Positions 26,835 to 36,856 of a stretch of 64,000 bases of DNA are shown here, one piece after another. Made by a program: the position numbers and the translations under genes. Positions within the stretch are counted from its first letter, which is position 1, and the number at the start of each line of letters is the position of its first letter. The notes below the pieces were generated by a model, which was given only the letters and a program-made list of their open reading frames with translations, made no database searches and was not told the DNA's origin. The stretch lies in the NCBI RefSeq assembly GCF_041908905.1, contig NZ_JAYREK010000016.1, positions 1 to 64,000 on the forward strand. Reading direction: 5' to 3'. The DNA is from Zoogloea sp041908905. Its GTDB lineage: Bacteria > Pseudomonadota > Gammaproteobacteria > Burkholderiales > Rhodocyclaceae.

Positions 26835-28355
26835 TTAAAGGAAGCCTTCCGCCACCCGGCGGAAGGCTTCTTTGCTTTCGGTCGTCCGGCGGGCGCTCCA
26901 GCCCAGCTCGTCGGCCAGGATGGCGGCGACGGCCGGCGCCGCCTCGATGGCCGCCGGGGCGTCGACGAACAGCGCCCGGTGGCGCCGGGCAAGCATGTCT
27001 TCGACCTCGCGCGCCTGCTCGTGGCGGGCCCCGTGGCGCACCTCGGCCTCGCTCAGGGTGAAGGCCGGATGCAGGCGCCGCGTGGCGCCGGGCAGGCGGT
27101 CGATCTCCGCCCGGTCGGTGCCGTAGCCGTCGGCGCAGGGCGCGCCGGGGCTGCCGTGGAGCGCCAGCCGCGCAGTCGGGCAGGGGTGCGGGGGCAGGCC
27201 GGCGCTGCCGGCGGCGTGGTCGATGACGTCCTCGGCCATCCGCCGGTAGGTCGTCCATTTGCCGCCCGCCACCGTGACCAGCCCGGCCGCCGACACGTCG
27301 ATGGCGTGCTCCCGCGACAGCTGCGCCGTGCCGCCCGCGCCGCCCAGCAGCGGGCGCAGCCCGGCGAAGGCGCTGTGCACGTCGGCGCGGGTCGGGCGCT
27401 GGGCCAGGTAGCGGCCGGCGGTGGCGAGGATGAAGTCGATCTCCCCCGCGAAGGGGCGCGGCTCTAGCGGGCAGTCCGCCCGCGGCGTGTCGGTGGTGCC
27501 GAGGAGCAGGTGTTGCTGCCAGGGGATCACGAACAGCACGCGGCCGTCGGGCGTGCGGGGGATCAGCAGCGCGTCGCGACCGGGCAGGAAGCGCCGCTCC
27601 AGCACCACGTGGGCGCCCTGGCTCGGGGCCAGCCGGCGCGTCGCGGACGGGTCGTCCAGCCGGCGGACCTCGTCGCTCCACACGCCGGTGGCGTTGATGA
27701 CCACCCGGGCCGCGATCGCGAAGGTTTCGCCGGTTTCGCCGTCCCGCGCCGTGACGCCGGCGACCCGGCCCCCCTCGTGGCGCAGCCCGGTGACGGGCAG
27801 ATAGTTGATCGCCGTCCCGCCCAGATCGAACACCGTGCGCATCAGCGCGATGGCCAGCCGGGCGTCGTCGAAGCGGGCGTCCATGCAGGCGATGCCGCCC
27901 ACCAGCCCCGCCGGCTGCAGGCCGGGCAGGGCGGCGGCGGTTTCCCGGGCCGACAGCAGGCGGCTCGGGCCGAGGCCGTGCCGCCCGGCCAGCCAGTCGT
28001 AGGCCGTCAGCCCGGCGGCGAGGACAAGGCGGTCCCACTGGCGATAAACCGGGACCACGAAGCGTAGCGGGTAGACCAGGTGGGGCGCGGTGGCGAGCAG
28101 GGTCGCCCGCTCGGCGAGGGCCTCGCGCACCAGCCCGAGGCGGCCCTGGGCCAGGTAGCGCACGCCGCAGTGGATCAGCTTGGTGGAGCGCGAGCTGGTG
28201 CCCTGGGCGAAATCATGGGCTTCGAGCAGCAGGGTCGAATAGCCCCGGGCGGCGGCATCCACCGCGCAGCCGAGCCCGGTGGCGCCGCCGCCGATCACCA
28301 CCACGTCCCAGCGCGGCGCGGTGCGCAGGCGTTCGAGGAGCGGCTCGCGCTGCAT
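26835..28355 (-). CDS. glpD: Aerobic glycerol-3-phosphate dehydrogenase
   Basis: A 506-residue FAD enzyme that oxidises glycerol-3-phosphate to dihydroxyacetone phosphate and passes electrons to quinone at the inner membrane. It has the N-terminal Rossmann motif VVIGGGATGLG (about 20-30), SSRSTKLIHCGVRYL (substrate-region motif), VINATGVW, LLGTTDTP and GGKWTTYR. The length matches the family. It starts 6 bases after glpK stops, forming glpK-glpD. The C-terminal codons form the terminator hairpin. Confidence 0.94.
   Translation of the reverse strand: MQREPLLERLRTAPRWDVVVIGGGATGLGCAVDAAARGYSTLLLEAHDFAQGTSSRSTKLIHCGVRYLAQGRLGLVREALAERATLLATAPHLVYPLRFVVPVYRQWDRLVLAAGLTAYDWLAGRHGLGPSRLLSARETAAALPGLQPAGLVGGIACMDARFDDARLAIALMRTVFDLGGTAINYLPVTGLRHEGGRVAGVTARDGETGETFAIAARVVINATGVWSDEVRRLDDPSATRRLAPSQGAHVVLERRFLPGRDALLIPRTPDGRVLFVIPWQQHLLLGTTDTPRADCPLEPRPFAGEIDFILATAGRYLAQRPTRADVHSAFAGLRPLLGGAGGTAQLSREHAIDVSAAGLVTVAGGKWTTYRRMAEDVIDHAAGSAGLPPHPCPTARLALHGSPGAPCADGYGTDRAEIDRLPGATRRLHPAFTLSEAEVRHGARHEQAREVEDMLARRHRALFVDAPAAIEAAPAVAAILADELGWSARRTTESKEAFRRVAEGFL
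26841..26873. terminator. Terminator lying inside the 3' end of glpD
   Basis: GAAGCCTTCCGCC (26841-26853) pairs perfectly over 13 bp with GGCGGAAGGCTTC (26858-26870), followed by TTT on the plus strand. It ends cphA transcription, yet the same bases encode the last dozen codons of the converging glpD gene. Confidence 0.8.
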
Positions 28356-28361
28356 CGCGGC

Positions 28362-29852
28362 TCAGGGGGCGGCCCAGCCGCGGGCGCGCTCGACCGCCCG
28401 GTGCCATTCGGCGATGCGGCTTGCGCGCCAGTCGGCGCTGCCCGTGGGCTCGAAGCGCCGCTCGGCCCGCCACAGCCCGGCCAGCTCGTCCGGGCCCTGC
28501 CACAGCCCCGCCGCCAGGCCGGCCAGCAGCGCGGCGCCGAGGGCGGTGGTCTCGGTCTGGTGCGGGCGGACCACCGGCACGCCGAGCAGGTCGGCCTGGG
28601 TCTGCATCAGCAGGTCGTTGCGCGCGCCGCCGCCATCGACCCGCAGCTCGCCAAGCGGCGCTGCGCCGTCGCGGCCCATGGCTTCCACGAGGTCGACGGT
28701 CTGCAGCGCGATGGCGTCGAGGGCGGCCCGGGCGATGTGGGCCTTGCCGACGCCGCGGGTCAGGCCCAGCAGGGTGCCGCGGGCGTGGCCGTCCCACCAG
28801 GGCGCGCCGAGGCCGGCGAAGGCGGGCACCAGCACCGCGCCGCCGCTGTCGGGAACCGAGGCGGCGAGGGCCTCGATGTCGGCCGTCCGCTCGATGAGCC
28901 CGAGGCCGTCGCGCAGCCACTGCACCACCGCGCCGCCGATGAAGACGCTGCCCTCCAGCATGTAATCCGTGCGCTCGCCGATGCGCCAGCCGGGTGTGGT
29001 GAGCAGGCGCTGGCGCGACTCGACCGGCTGCGCGCCGGTGTTGAGCATCAGGAAGCAGCCGGTGCCGTAGGTGTTCTTGGCCATGCCGGGGCGCAGGCAG
29101 GCCTGGCCGAAGGTGGCGGCCTGCTGGTCGCCGGCGATGCCGCCGATGGGGATAGGGCGGCCGAACAGGGCCGGGTCGGTCTCGCCGGCGAAGCCGCTGC
29201 TGGCCACCACCTCCGGCAGCGCGGCCGGGGGGATGTCGAACAGCGCCAGCAGCTCGTCGCTCCAGCGCTGGCGGTGGATGTCGAACAGCATCGTGCGGGA
29301 GGCGTTGCTCACGTCGGTGAGGTGCCGCCGGCCGCCGGTCAGCTGCCAGATCAGCCAGCTGTCGATGGTGCCGAAAGCGAGTTCGCCGGCCTCGGCCCGG
29401 CGGCGGGCGTCGGGGATGTGCTCGAGCAGCCAGGCCAGCTTGGTGGCCGAGAAGTAGGCGTCCAGCTCCAGGCCGCTCAGTGCGCGGATCCGCCCGGCGT
29501 GCCCGGCGGCCCGAAGCCGCTCGCAGTGGCCGACGGTGCGCCGGTCCTGCCAGACGATGGCCGGTGCCAGGGCCTCGCCGGTGGCCCGGCTCCACAGCAC
29601 GGTGGTCTCCCGCTGGTTGGCGATGCCGATCGCGGCGACGTCGGAGGCGGTCAGGCCGGCCTGGGCCAGGGCGCTGCGGGCGCAGGCGAGCTGGGTGCGC
29701 CAGATCTCGTGGGCGTCGTGCTCGACCCGGCCGGGCTCGGGGTAGGACTGGCGGAATTCCTGCTGGGCGCTGGCGAGGGCCTCGCCCGCGGCGTCGAAGA
29801 TGATGGCACGGCTGCTGCTGGTGCCCTGGTCGAGGGCGAGGATGCAGGGCAT
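28362..29852 (-). CDS. glpK: Glycerol kinase
   Basis: A 496-residue FGGY-family kinase that phosphorylates glycerol with ATP to glycerol-3-phosphate, the substrate of the downstream GlpD. Motifs: N-terminal phosphate-binding DQGTSSSRAI, FGTIDSWLIWQLTGG, AGDQQAATFGQ and RVDGGGARNDLLMQ. It is the first gene of the operon; no glpF or glpR is adjacent. Confidence 0.96.
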   Translation of the reverse strand: MPCILALDQGTSSSRAIIFDAAGEALASAQQEFRQSYPEPGRVEHDAHEIWRTQLACARSALAQAGLTASDVAAIGIANQRETTVLWSRATGEALAPAIVWQDRRTVGHCERLRAAGHAGRIRALSGLELDAYFSATKLAWLLEHIPDARRRAEAGELAFGTIDSWLIWQLTGGRRHLTDVSNASRTMLFDIHRQRWSDELLALFDIPPAALPEVVASSGFAGETDPALFGRPIPIGGIAGDQQAATFGQACLRPGMAKNTYGTGCFLMLNTGAQPVESRQRLLTTPGWRIGERTDYMLEGSVFIGGAVVQWLRDGLGLIERTADIEALAASVPDSGGAVLVPAFAGLGAPWWDGHARGTLLGLTRGVGKAHIARAALDAIALQTVDLVEAMGRDGAAPLGELRVDGGGARNDLLMQTQADLLGVPVVRPHQTETTALGAALLAGLAAGLWQGPDELAGLWRAERRFEPTGSADWRASRIAEWHRAVERARGWAAP

Positions 29853-29900
29853 GGGGCGGCGGGCGGAAGGGATGACGCCCCCAGTATAGACAGCCGGGGC

Positions 29901-30803
29901 CTAGCCGCAGCCGCTGCCCTCGGCCCGCCGGGTGAAGCCGAAGCCGCCGTTGCCGCCGCTGCTCGGCTGGATGCAGATCATCAGCCCCAGGGAGCGGGCC
30001 GAACGCACGATGTCGGGCGGGAAGGCGGCGAAGGGCACGGCCCGCTCGACCACTGACTTCACGAAGTTGATCTCGGACTGCTGGTCGCCGGCCCGCGTCA
30101 CGACGAAGCTCTTCAGGGAGCCGTCGGGGTTGATGCGCACCTCGATGGCCGCCGCCTGCACGCCGCGGCTGCGCGGGTCGCTCTTCACGAAGGCGGCGCT
30201 GCGGTTGAGCTTCTTGAGCAGGGAGTCGAGGTAGAAATCCAGGCTGAAGGGGTCGGGCGGCGGGCTGCCGGGGATGCGCTCGATGAGCATGGCCGGGTCA
30301 TGCTGGGGGCTGCGGCTGCCCTCCCGCTGGGCCTGCCGCCCGGCCTCCCGGGCCATCGCCAGGGCGCGTTCGGCCAGGTCGGGCTGCGCTTGTGGCTTGA
30401 CGGGCCGGGTGCGGGCCTCGCGCTCGAGCTCGTCGAGGAAGTCGTTCATCTCCTGCTTCTGGGCCACGCTCCAGGTGGGCGTGGACGGGGGCGCCCGCCG
30501 CTCGGTCGGCTTGCGGGCGGTGAGGATGCGTGGCGTGGCGGAGGCGGGCTTTGCCGGCTTCGGCTCAGCCTGGCGGGGGCGGGAGGGGGGCGCCGCCGCC
30601 GCCGCGGCGCGCTGGGCCGGCGGCCGGGTGTCGACGCGCGGCGCGGCGGGACGCGGGGCGAGGCGGGCCTCCAGGGTGGTGCTCCGGGCGGGGGCCGGCG
30701 GCGGTTCGACGTGCATCAGCAGCAGGCCGAGGTGGGCGAGCAGGGACAGGGCAAACGCTGCGGCGAGCGTTCGCGACCGCGGGGCGGGTGGAGCGTGGAG
30801 CAT
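29901..30803 (-). CDS. TonB/TolA-like periplasmic-spanning protein
   Basis: A protein of about 300 residues with an N-terminal membrane anchor (LAAAFALSLLAHLGLLLMHV region), a long Pro/Ala/Arg-rich spacer, and a C-terminal TonB-type domain around AAAIEVRINPDGSLKSFVV. It has no ExbB/ExbD neighbour, unlike the tonB at 5.9-6.7 kb, so it is either an orphan TonB or a TolA-like structural protein. The ATG at 30803 places the anchor as expected; alternatives at 30854 and 30917 exist, and none has a good ribosome site. Confidence 0.65.
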   Translation of the reverse strand: MLHAPPAPRSRTLAAAFALSLLAHLGLLLMHVEPPPAPARSTTLEARLAPRPAAPRVDTRPPAQRAAAAAAPPSRPRQAEPKPAKPASATPRILTARKPTERRAPPSTPTWSVAQKQEMNDFLDELEREARTRPVKPQAQPDLAERALAMAREAGRQAQREGSRSPQHDPAMLIERIPGSPPPDPFSLDFYLDSLLKKLNRSAAFVKSDPRSRGVQAAAIEVRINPDGSLKSFVVTRAGDQQSEINFVKSVVERAVPFAAFPPDIVRSARSLGLMICIQPSSGGNGGFGFTRRAEGSGCG

Positions 30804-30958
30804 CCGCGCGATTCTAGACCCTGCTCCGGTACGCCGGGCCGCTTTTTGCGCCATCACATTCGGATTTTGCTGCCGTGCATCGTGCGCAGACGCGGCTACA
30901 ATACGGGCGTTTTTCATTCCCCGGCCACACGCCCGCTGGGCGCAGGGTGGCCTGACTG

Positions 30959-32263
30959 ATGGATATAGTCCTGATTCTGCTGCTGATTCTTCTCAATGGC
31001 GTGTTCGCCATGTCCGAGATTGCCGTTGTTTCGTCCCGCAAGTCCAGGCTGCAGAACCTGGCCGACGACGGGAGCCTGGGGGCCGAGGCGGCGCTCCGGC
31101 TGCACCAGGAGCCGGCAAGCTTCCTGTCCACCATCCAGGTGGGCATCACCCTGGTGGGTATTCTCAACGGTGCGGTCGGCGAGGCGGCGATCGCCGATCC
31201 GCTGGCCGAATGGTTCTCCCGCGTGCCGCTGCTCGAACCCTACGCGCGGGGCATCGCGCTGACCATCACGGTGGTGATGCTGACCTACTTCTCGGTGGTG
31301 GTCGGCGAGCTGGTGCCCAAGCGGCTGGCGTTGCTGGCGCCGGAGGGCATCGCCGCCCTGATGGCCCGGCCGATGATGATCCTGGCGCGCATCACCCACC
31401 CGCTGGTGGTGATCCTGTCGGGCTCCTGCTCGGCGCTGCTGCGCCTGGTGGGCGCCCGCCGCAAGGACGAGCCGCCGGTCACCGACGACGAGATCAAGGT
31501 GCTGATGGAGCAGGGCGCCGAGGCCGGCGTCTTCCACGAGAGCGAGCAGGAGATCGTCTCCAACGTGCTGCGCCTCGACGAGCAGCGCATCTCGGCGATC
31601 ATGACGCCGCGCCGCGACATGTTCATCATCGACCTCGACGAGGGCGAGGCGGTGGTCTGGCAGCGCCTCATCGACACCTCGTTCTCGCGGGTGGTGGTGT
31701 GCCGCGACGGGCTGGAGCAGGTGCTCGGCGTGCTGCAGACCGGCGACCTGCTCAAGAAGGCCCTGCCCGGCCAGGGTGTCACGCTGGCCGACCTCGAGGC
31801 GCTGCTGCGCCCGCCGCTCTATGTGCCCGAGTCGGTGACGACCACCCAGCTGCTCGAGAGCTTCCGCCGCGCCCGCCTGCAGTTCGCGCTGATCGTGGAC
31901 GAGTACGGCGAGGTGCAGGGCCTGGTGACCCTCACCGACGTGCTCGCCGCCATCGTCGGCGAGCTGTCGGTGCCCGAGGCCCCCGAAGACCGCGACATGC
32001 TGCAGCGCGAGGACGGCTCGTGGCTGGTGGATGGCGACGTCGGCATCGAGCGGCTCAAGTCGGTGCTTGACATCGGCGACGATCTGCCCGGCGAGGAGGA
32101 GCATTCCTTCAATACGGTGGGCGGCCTGATCATGCACGTGCTCGGGCGCATCCCCGCGCCCACCGACCACTTCGAGGCGGTTGGCTGGCGCTTCGAGGTG
32201 CTCGACATGGACCGCAACCGGGTCGACAAAGTGTTGCTGTCGCAGCCGCCCGCCGCCGGCTGA
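30959..32263 (+). CDS. CNNM/CorC-HlyC family membrane protein
   Basis: A 434-residue inner-membrane protein: a DUF21/CNNM transmembrane domain (about 1-185, including ILLNGVFAMSEIAVVSSRKSR and GELVPKRLAL), two CBS domains (about 205-335, with RISAIMTPRRDMF and FALIVDEYGEVQGLVTLTD), and a CorC_HlyC C-terminal domain (about 350-430). Relatives are linked to magnesium/cobalt efflux. Databases often call it hemolysin, but there is no reason to think it is a toxin. Confidence 0.88.
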   Translation: MDIVLILLLILLNGVFAMSEIAVVSSRKSRLQNLADDGSLGAEAALRLHQEPASFLSTIQVGITLVGILNGAVGEAAIADPLAEWFSRVPLLEPYARGIALTITVVMLTYFSVVVGELVPKRLALLAPEGIAALMARPMMILARITHPLVVILSGSCSALLRLVGARRKDEPPVTDDEIKVLMEQGAEAGVFHESEQEIVSNVLRLDEQRISAIMTPRRDMFIIDLDEGEAVVWQRLIDTSFSRVVVCRDGLEQVLGVLQTGDLLKKALPGQGVTLADLEALLRPPLYVPESVTTTQLLESFRRARLQFALIVDEYGEVQGLVTLTDVLAAIVGELSVPEAPEDRDMLQREDGSWLVDGDVGIERLKSVLDIGDDLPGEEEHSFNTVGGLIMHVLGRIPAPTDHFEAVGWRFEVLDMDRNRVDKVLLSQPPAAG

Positions 32264-32273
32264 GCCGCGCGCC

Positions 32274-32294
32274 ACGCCCCCGGCCCGGGGGCGT
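32274..32294. terminator. GC hairpin between converging genes
   Basis: ACGCCCCC (32274-32281) pairs with GGGGGCGT (32287-32294). There is no T-run, so termination is uncertain. Confidence 0.35.
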
Positions 32295-32317
32295 CCGTCA
32301 GCGTGCGGCCGCTTCGC

Positions 32318-32860
32318 CTAGCGGCTGCACCAGTCGCGCCGGTTGCCACGGCCGAAGGGGAGCGACATCCGCTCGGTGATGCTCAGCGTGCTGCGCACCT
32401 TGCCGCTGGTGCCGTCGAAGAGCACGTCGAAGCGGGCCGGCTCGGACCAGTCGTCGCAGTAGCGCCATTCCCACACCAGCTCGTCCCGCGCCTTGAAGTA
32501 AATCGTCCAGCCCGGATAGGAGGGGCCGAGGACGCGCAGCACCTCGTCCTGGCTCATGCCGGCCTGGATGCGCGCGAAGTAGCGTGGCTGCAACACGTTG
32601 TCGATGCTGACCAGCCGCCCGGCGGCGTCGGTGCGGGCCATCCAGGTGTGCACGCCCATCGGGCCCCGGGGGTAGGCGAGCTGCTCGCCGCCGTCGGCTT
32701 CGCGCCAGCGTATGGCCGGCGCGCCGAGGCTGCGCTCCAGGTCGGCGAGGGTGCTGACCCCGGGCGTGAGCGGCGGCCCGCCGAGCTGGGCGCAGGCGCC
32801 GAGGGCGAGGGCAGCGAGGCTGGGAAGAAGGGTCTTGAGGGCTTGGGTGAGGGCTTTCAT
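32318..32860 (-). CDS. Outer-membrane lipoprotein, SmpA/BamE-like
   Basis: A 180-residue protein with a type II signal peptide ending in the lipobox LGAC (Cys at about 23), so it should be lipid-anchored. The mature part has two repeats of the pattern (G/A)xxxxxVxxxLGxP (LERSLGAPAIRW and MSQDEVLRVLGPSYPG), typical of SmpA/OmlA/BamE-type small lipoproteins. GGAG lies 8 bases before the ATG. The exact role is unknown; the true BamE is likely elsewhere. Confidence 0.75.
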   Translation of the reverse strand: MKALTQALKTLLPSLAALALGACAQLGGPPLTPGVSTLADLERSLGAPAIRWREADGGEQLAYPRGPMGVHTWMARTDAAGRLVSIDNVLQPRYFARIQAGMSQDEVLRVLGPSYPGWTIYFKARDELVWEWRYCDDWSEPARFDVLFDGTSGKVRSTLSITERMSLPFGRGNRRDWCSR

Positions 32861-32940
32861 GGGTTGCTCCGCAGGGCGTTGCCGGGGGCGGCCGGCGTCG
32901 TTATTTCCAAAAAGTAATAAGCAAAGCCTTTTTTATTCGT

Positions 32941-32968
32941 TTGGATGGGGATTCGGCTTTTCTATACT
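32941..32968 (+). promoter_or_regulatory. Likely promoter of sbp-cysTWA-cysB
   Basis: TTGGAT (32941-32946) and TATACT (32963-32968) are 16 bases apart, in an AT-rich patch (32900-32940) that is a plausible CysB-binding region. The ATG of sbp follows 32 bases later. Confidence 0.5.
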
Positions 32969-32999
32969 CGCGCCTCTCGACTTTGAATGGAGAATCGCC

Positions 33000-34013
33000 A
33001 TGTCCCCGCCCCGTCTCTTCGTGCGCCCCGTCGTGGCTGCGCTGGCCGCCGTGAGCCTGCTGTCCGCCGGTGGCGCGCAGGCCGATACTACGCTCCTCAA
33101 CGTCTCCTATGACGTGGCCCGCGAACTCTACAAGGACATCAACCCGGCCTTCGTCGCCCACTGGCAGCGCACCACCGGCGAGAAGCTGACGGTCAACCAG
33201 AGCCATGGCGGGTCGAGCAAGCAGATCCAGTCGGTGATCGCCGGCCTCGAGGCCGATGTGGTGACGATGAACCAGGCCGCCGACCTCGACGTGCTCGCGA
33301 AGAGCGGCCTCGCCGGTGCCGACTGGCGCAAGGCCTTCCCCAACGGCGCGGCGCCCTACACCTCGGCGACGATCTTCCTGGTCCGCAAGGGCAACCCGAA
33401 GGGCATCAAGGACTGGGACGACCTGGCCCGCGCCGGCGTGCAGGTGGTGATCCCCAACCCCAAGACTTCCGGCAACGGCCGCTACACCTACCTGGCCGCC
33501 TGGGGCTACGCGCTCTCCAAGGGCGGCAACGACGCCAAGGCGCGGGAGTTCGTCGGCAAGCTGTTCGCCAACGTGCCGGTGTTCGACGGCGGCGGCCGCG
33601 GCGCCACCACCACCTTCACCCAGCGCGGCATCGGCGATGTGCTGGTCACCTTCGAGAACGAGGCGGTGCTGATCGACAACGAGGTCGGCGGCGACAAGTT
33701 CGACGTGGTCTATCCGTCCCTGTCCATCGACGCCTCGGCGCCGGTGGCGATCGTGAACAAGGTGGTGGACAAGAAGGGCACCCGCAAGCAGGCCACCGCC
33801 TACCTCAACTTCCTGTACTCCCCCGAGGGCCAGGAGATCATCGCCAAGCACTACTTCCGCCCGCGCGACCCGGCGGTGGCCAAGAAGTACGCGGCCCGCT
33901 TCCCGGCGATCCGCACCTTCACGGTCGAGGAGAAGTTCGGCAGCTGGGACGCCGTCCAGAAGACCCACTTCGCCGACGGCGGCGTGTATGACCAGATCAC
34001 GGTGAAACGTTGA
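33000..34013 (+). CDS. sbp: Periplasmic sulfate-binding protein
   Basis: A 337-residue binding protein with a Sec signal peptide ending in GGAQADTT (about residue 29). The mature part carries the sulfate-binding family motifs LLNVSYDVARELYKD, NQSHGGSSKQ, NPKTSGNGRYTYL and GGRGATTTF. It delivers sulfate or thiosulfate to CysTWA. The ATG at 33000 has GGAG 7 bases upstream; a longer open frame lies in the divergent lipoprotein gene. Its stop overlaps the cysT start by one base. Confidence 0.95.
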   Translation: MSPPRLFVRPVVAALAAVSLLSAGGAQADTTLLNVSYDVARELYKDINPAFVAHWQRTTGEKLTVNQSHGGSSKQIQSVIAGLEADVVTMNQAADLDVLAKSGLAGADWRKAFPNGAAPYTSATIFLVRKGNPKGIKDWDDLARAGVQVVIPNPKTSGNGRYTYLAAWGYALSKGGNDAKAREFVGKLFANVPVFDGGGRGATTTFTQRGIGDVLVTFENEAVLIDNEVGGDKFDVVYPSLSIDASAPVAIVNKVVDKKGTRKQATAYLNFLYSPEGQEIIAKHYFRPRDPAVAKKYAARFPAIRTFTVEEKFGSWDAVQKTHFADGGVYDQITVKR

Positions 34014-34846
34014 TGGCTTCCCGCAGCAATTCCGTGTTGCCGGGCTTTGGCCTGTCGCTCGGCTACACGCTGGTTTACCTGTCGCTGATCGTGCTGATCC
34101 CGCTGGCGGCGGTGTTCGTCAAGAGCAGCAGCCTGGGCTTCGAGCAGTTCTGGAACGTGGTCACCGCCCCGACGGTGGTGGCCTCCTACAAGCTGTCGTT
34201 CGGGGCCTCGCTGCTGGCGGCGGCGATCAACGCGGTGTTCGGGCTGATGCTGGCCTGGGCGCTGGTGCGCTACTCCTTCCCCGGCAAGCGCCTGGTGGAT
34301 GCGCTGGTGGATCTGCCCTTCGCGCTGCCCACCGCGGTGGCCGGCATCGCGCTCACCGCGCTGTACGCGCCCAACGGCTGGGTCGGCCAGCACCTCGAGC
34401 CGCTGGGCATCAAGGTCGCCTTCACGCCGCTGGGGGTGCTGGTGGCGCTGATCTTCATCGGCCTGCCCTTCGTGGTGCGCACGGTGCAGCCCATCCTCGA
34501 AGACCTCGACACCGAGTACGAGGAGGCCGCCGTGAGCCTGGGCGCCAACCGCTGGCAGGCCTTCCGCCACGTGGTCTTTCCCACCCTGATGCCGGCGCTG
34601 CTGACCGGCTTCGCGATGGCCTTCGCCCGCGCGGTGGGCGAGTACGGGTCGGTGATCTTCATCGCCGGCAACATCCCGATGGTTTCCGAGATCACCCCGC
34701 TGATGATCATCACCAAGCTCGAACAATACGACTACGCCGGGGCGACCGCGATCGCGGTGGTCATGCTGGTCTTCTCGTTCACGCTGCTGCTCGCCATCAA
34801 CGGCCTGCAGGCGTGGACCGCCAAGCGCACCGGGAGGGAACGCTGA
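34013..34846 (+). CDS. cysT: Sulfate ABC transporter permease CysT
   Basis: A 277-residue inner-membrane permease with about six helices and the binding-protein-dependent motif EEAAVSLGANRWQAFRHVVFP that contacts the ATPase. It pairs with CysW. The start overlaps the sbp stop (TGATG), and its own stop overlaps cysW in the same way. Confidence 0.95.
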   Translation: MASRSNSVLPGFGLSLGYTLVYLSLIVLIPLAAVFVKSSSLGFEQFWNVVTAPTVVASYKLSFGASLLAAAINAVFGLMLAWALVRYSFPGKRLVDALVDLPFALPTAVAGIALTALYAPNGWVGQHLEPLGIKVAFTPLGVLVALIFIGLPFVVRTVQPILEDLDTEYEEAAVSLGANRWQAFRHVVFPTLMPALLTGFAMAFARAVGEYGSVIFIAGNIPMVSEITPLMIITKLEQYDYAGATAIAVVMLVFSFTLLLAINGLQAWTAKRTGRER

Positions 34847-35733
34847 TGGCCGGCGCGACTTCCCTCAAGACAGCCCGCGACAACTCGACCCGCTACGAGG
34901 CCAACGCCGCCACGCGGGAGCCGGCGTGGGTCAAGTGGACCCTGCTCGGCGTCTCGCTGACCTTCTTCGCGGTGTTCCTGCTGCTGCCGCTGGTGGCGGT
35001 GTTCGTCGAAGCCTTCCGCAAGGGCTGGGACACCTACCTGGCGGCCCTGGTCGAGCCGGACGCCCTCTCGGCGATCAAGCTGACCCTCACCGCGGCGCTG
35101 ATCGCGGTGCCCCTCAACCTCGTCTTCGGCGTGGCCGCGGCGTGGGTGATCACCAAGTTCGAGTTCCGCGGCAAGCACCTGCTGATCACCTTCATCGACC
35201 TGCCGTTCTCGGTGTCGCCGGTGGTGGCGGGCCTGATCTACGTGCTGGTGTTCGGCGCCCAGGGCTGGTTCGGCCCGTGGCTGTCGGACCACGACGTGAA
35301 GATCATCTTCGCCGTGCCGGGCATCGTGCTGGCGACGGTGTTCGTGACCTTCCCCTTCGTCGCCCGCGAGCTGATCCCGCTGATGGAGGCCCAGGGCAAG
35401 GACGAGGAGGAGGCTGCCGTGGTGCTCGGCGCGCGGGGCTGGCAGACCTTCTGGCACGTGACCCTGCCCAACGTGAAGTGGGGCCTGCTCTACGGGGTGA
35501 TCCTGTGCAACGCCCGCGCGATGGGCGAGTTCGGCGCGGTGAGCGTGGTGTCGGGCCACATCCGCGGCCTCACCAACACCATGCCGCTGCACGTGGAGAT
35601 CCTCTACAACGAATACCAGTTCGCCGCCGCCTTTGCCGTGGCCTCGGTGCTGGCGCTGCTGGCGCTGGTGACCCTGGCGGTCAAGGTGTGGGTCGAGAAG
35701 CGCGCTGGTGCCGCCGGCGCCAGCGAAGAATGA
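34846..35733 (+). CDS. cysW: Sulfate ABC transporter permease CysW
   Basis: A 295-residue permease with an N-terminal cytoplasmic stretch, about six helices, and the EEAAVVLGARGWQTFWHVTLP coupling motif. GEFGAVSVVSGHIRG is a typical CysW segment. The start is set by the TGATG overlap with cysT. Confidence 0.95.
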   Translation: MAGATSLKTARDNSTRYEANAATREPAWVKWTLLGVSLTFFAVFLLLPLVAVFVEAFRKGWDTYLAALVEPDALSAIKLTLTAALIAVPLNLVFGVAAAWVITKFEFRGKHLLITFIDLPFSVSPVVAGLIYVLVFGAQGWFGPWLSDHDVKIIFAVPGIVLATVFVTFPFVARELIPLMEAQGKDEEEAAVVLGARGWQTFWHVTLPNVKWGLLYGVILCNARAMGEFGAVSVVSGHIRGLTNTMPLHVEILYNEYQFAAAFAVASVLALLALVTLAVKVWVEKRAGAAGASEE

Positions 35734-35746
35734 GGTTGAAGCAAAA

Positions 35747-36855
<1,109 letters not shown>

Positions 36856-36856
<1 letters not shown>

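Noticed and set aside
30959..32263. Hemolysin toxin gene
   Set aside because: The CNNM plus CBS plus CorC_HlyC layout is an ion-transport-type membrane protein; the hemolysin name is historical.
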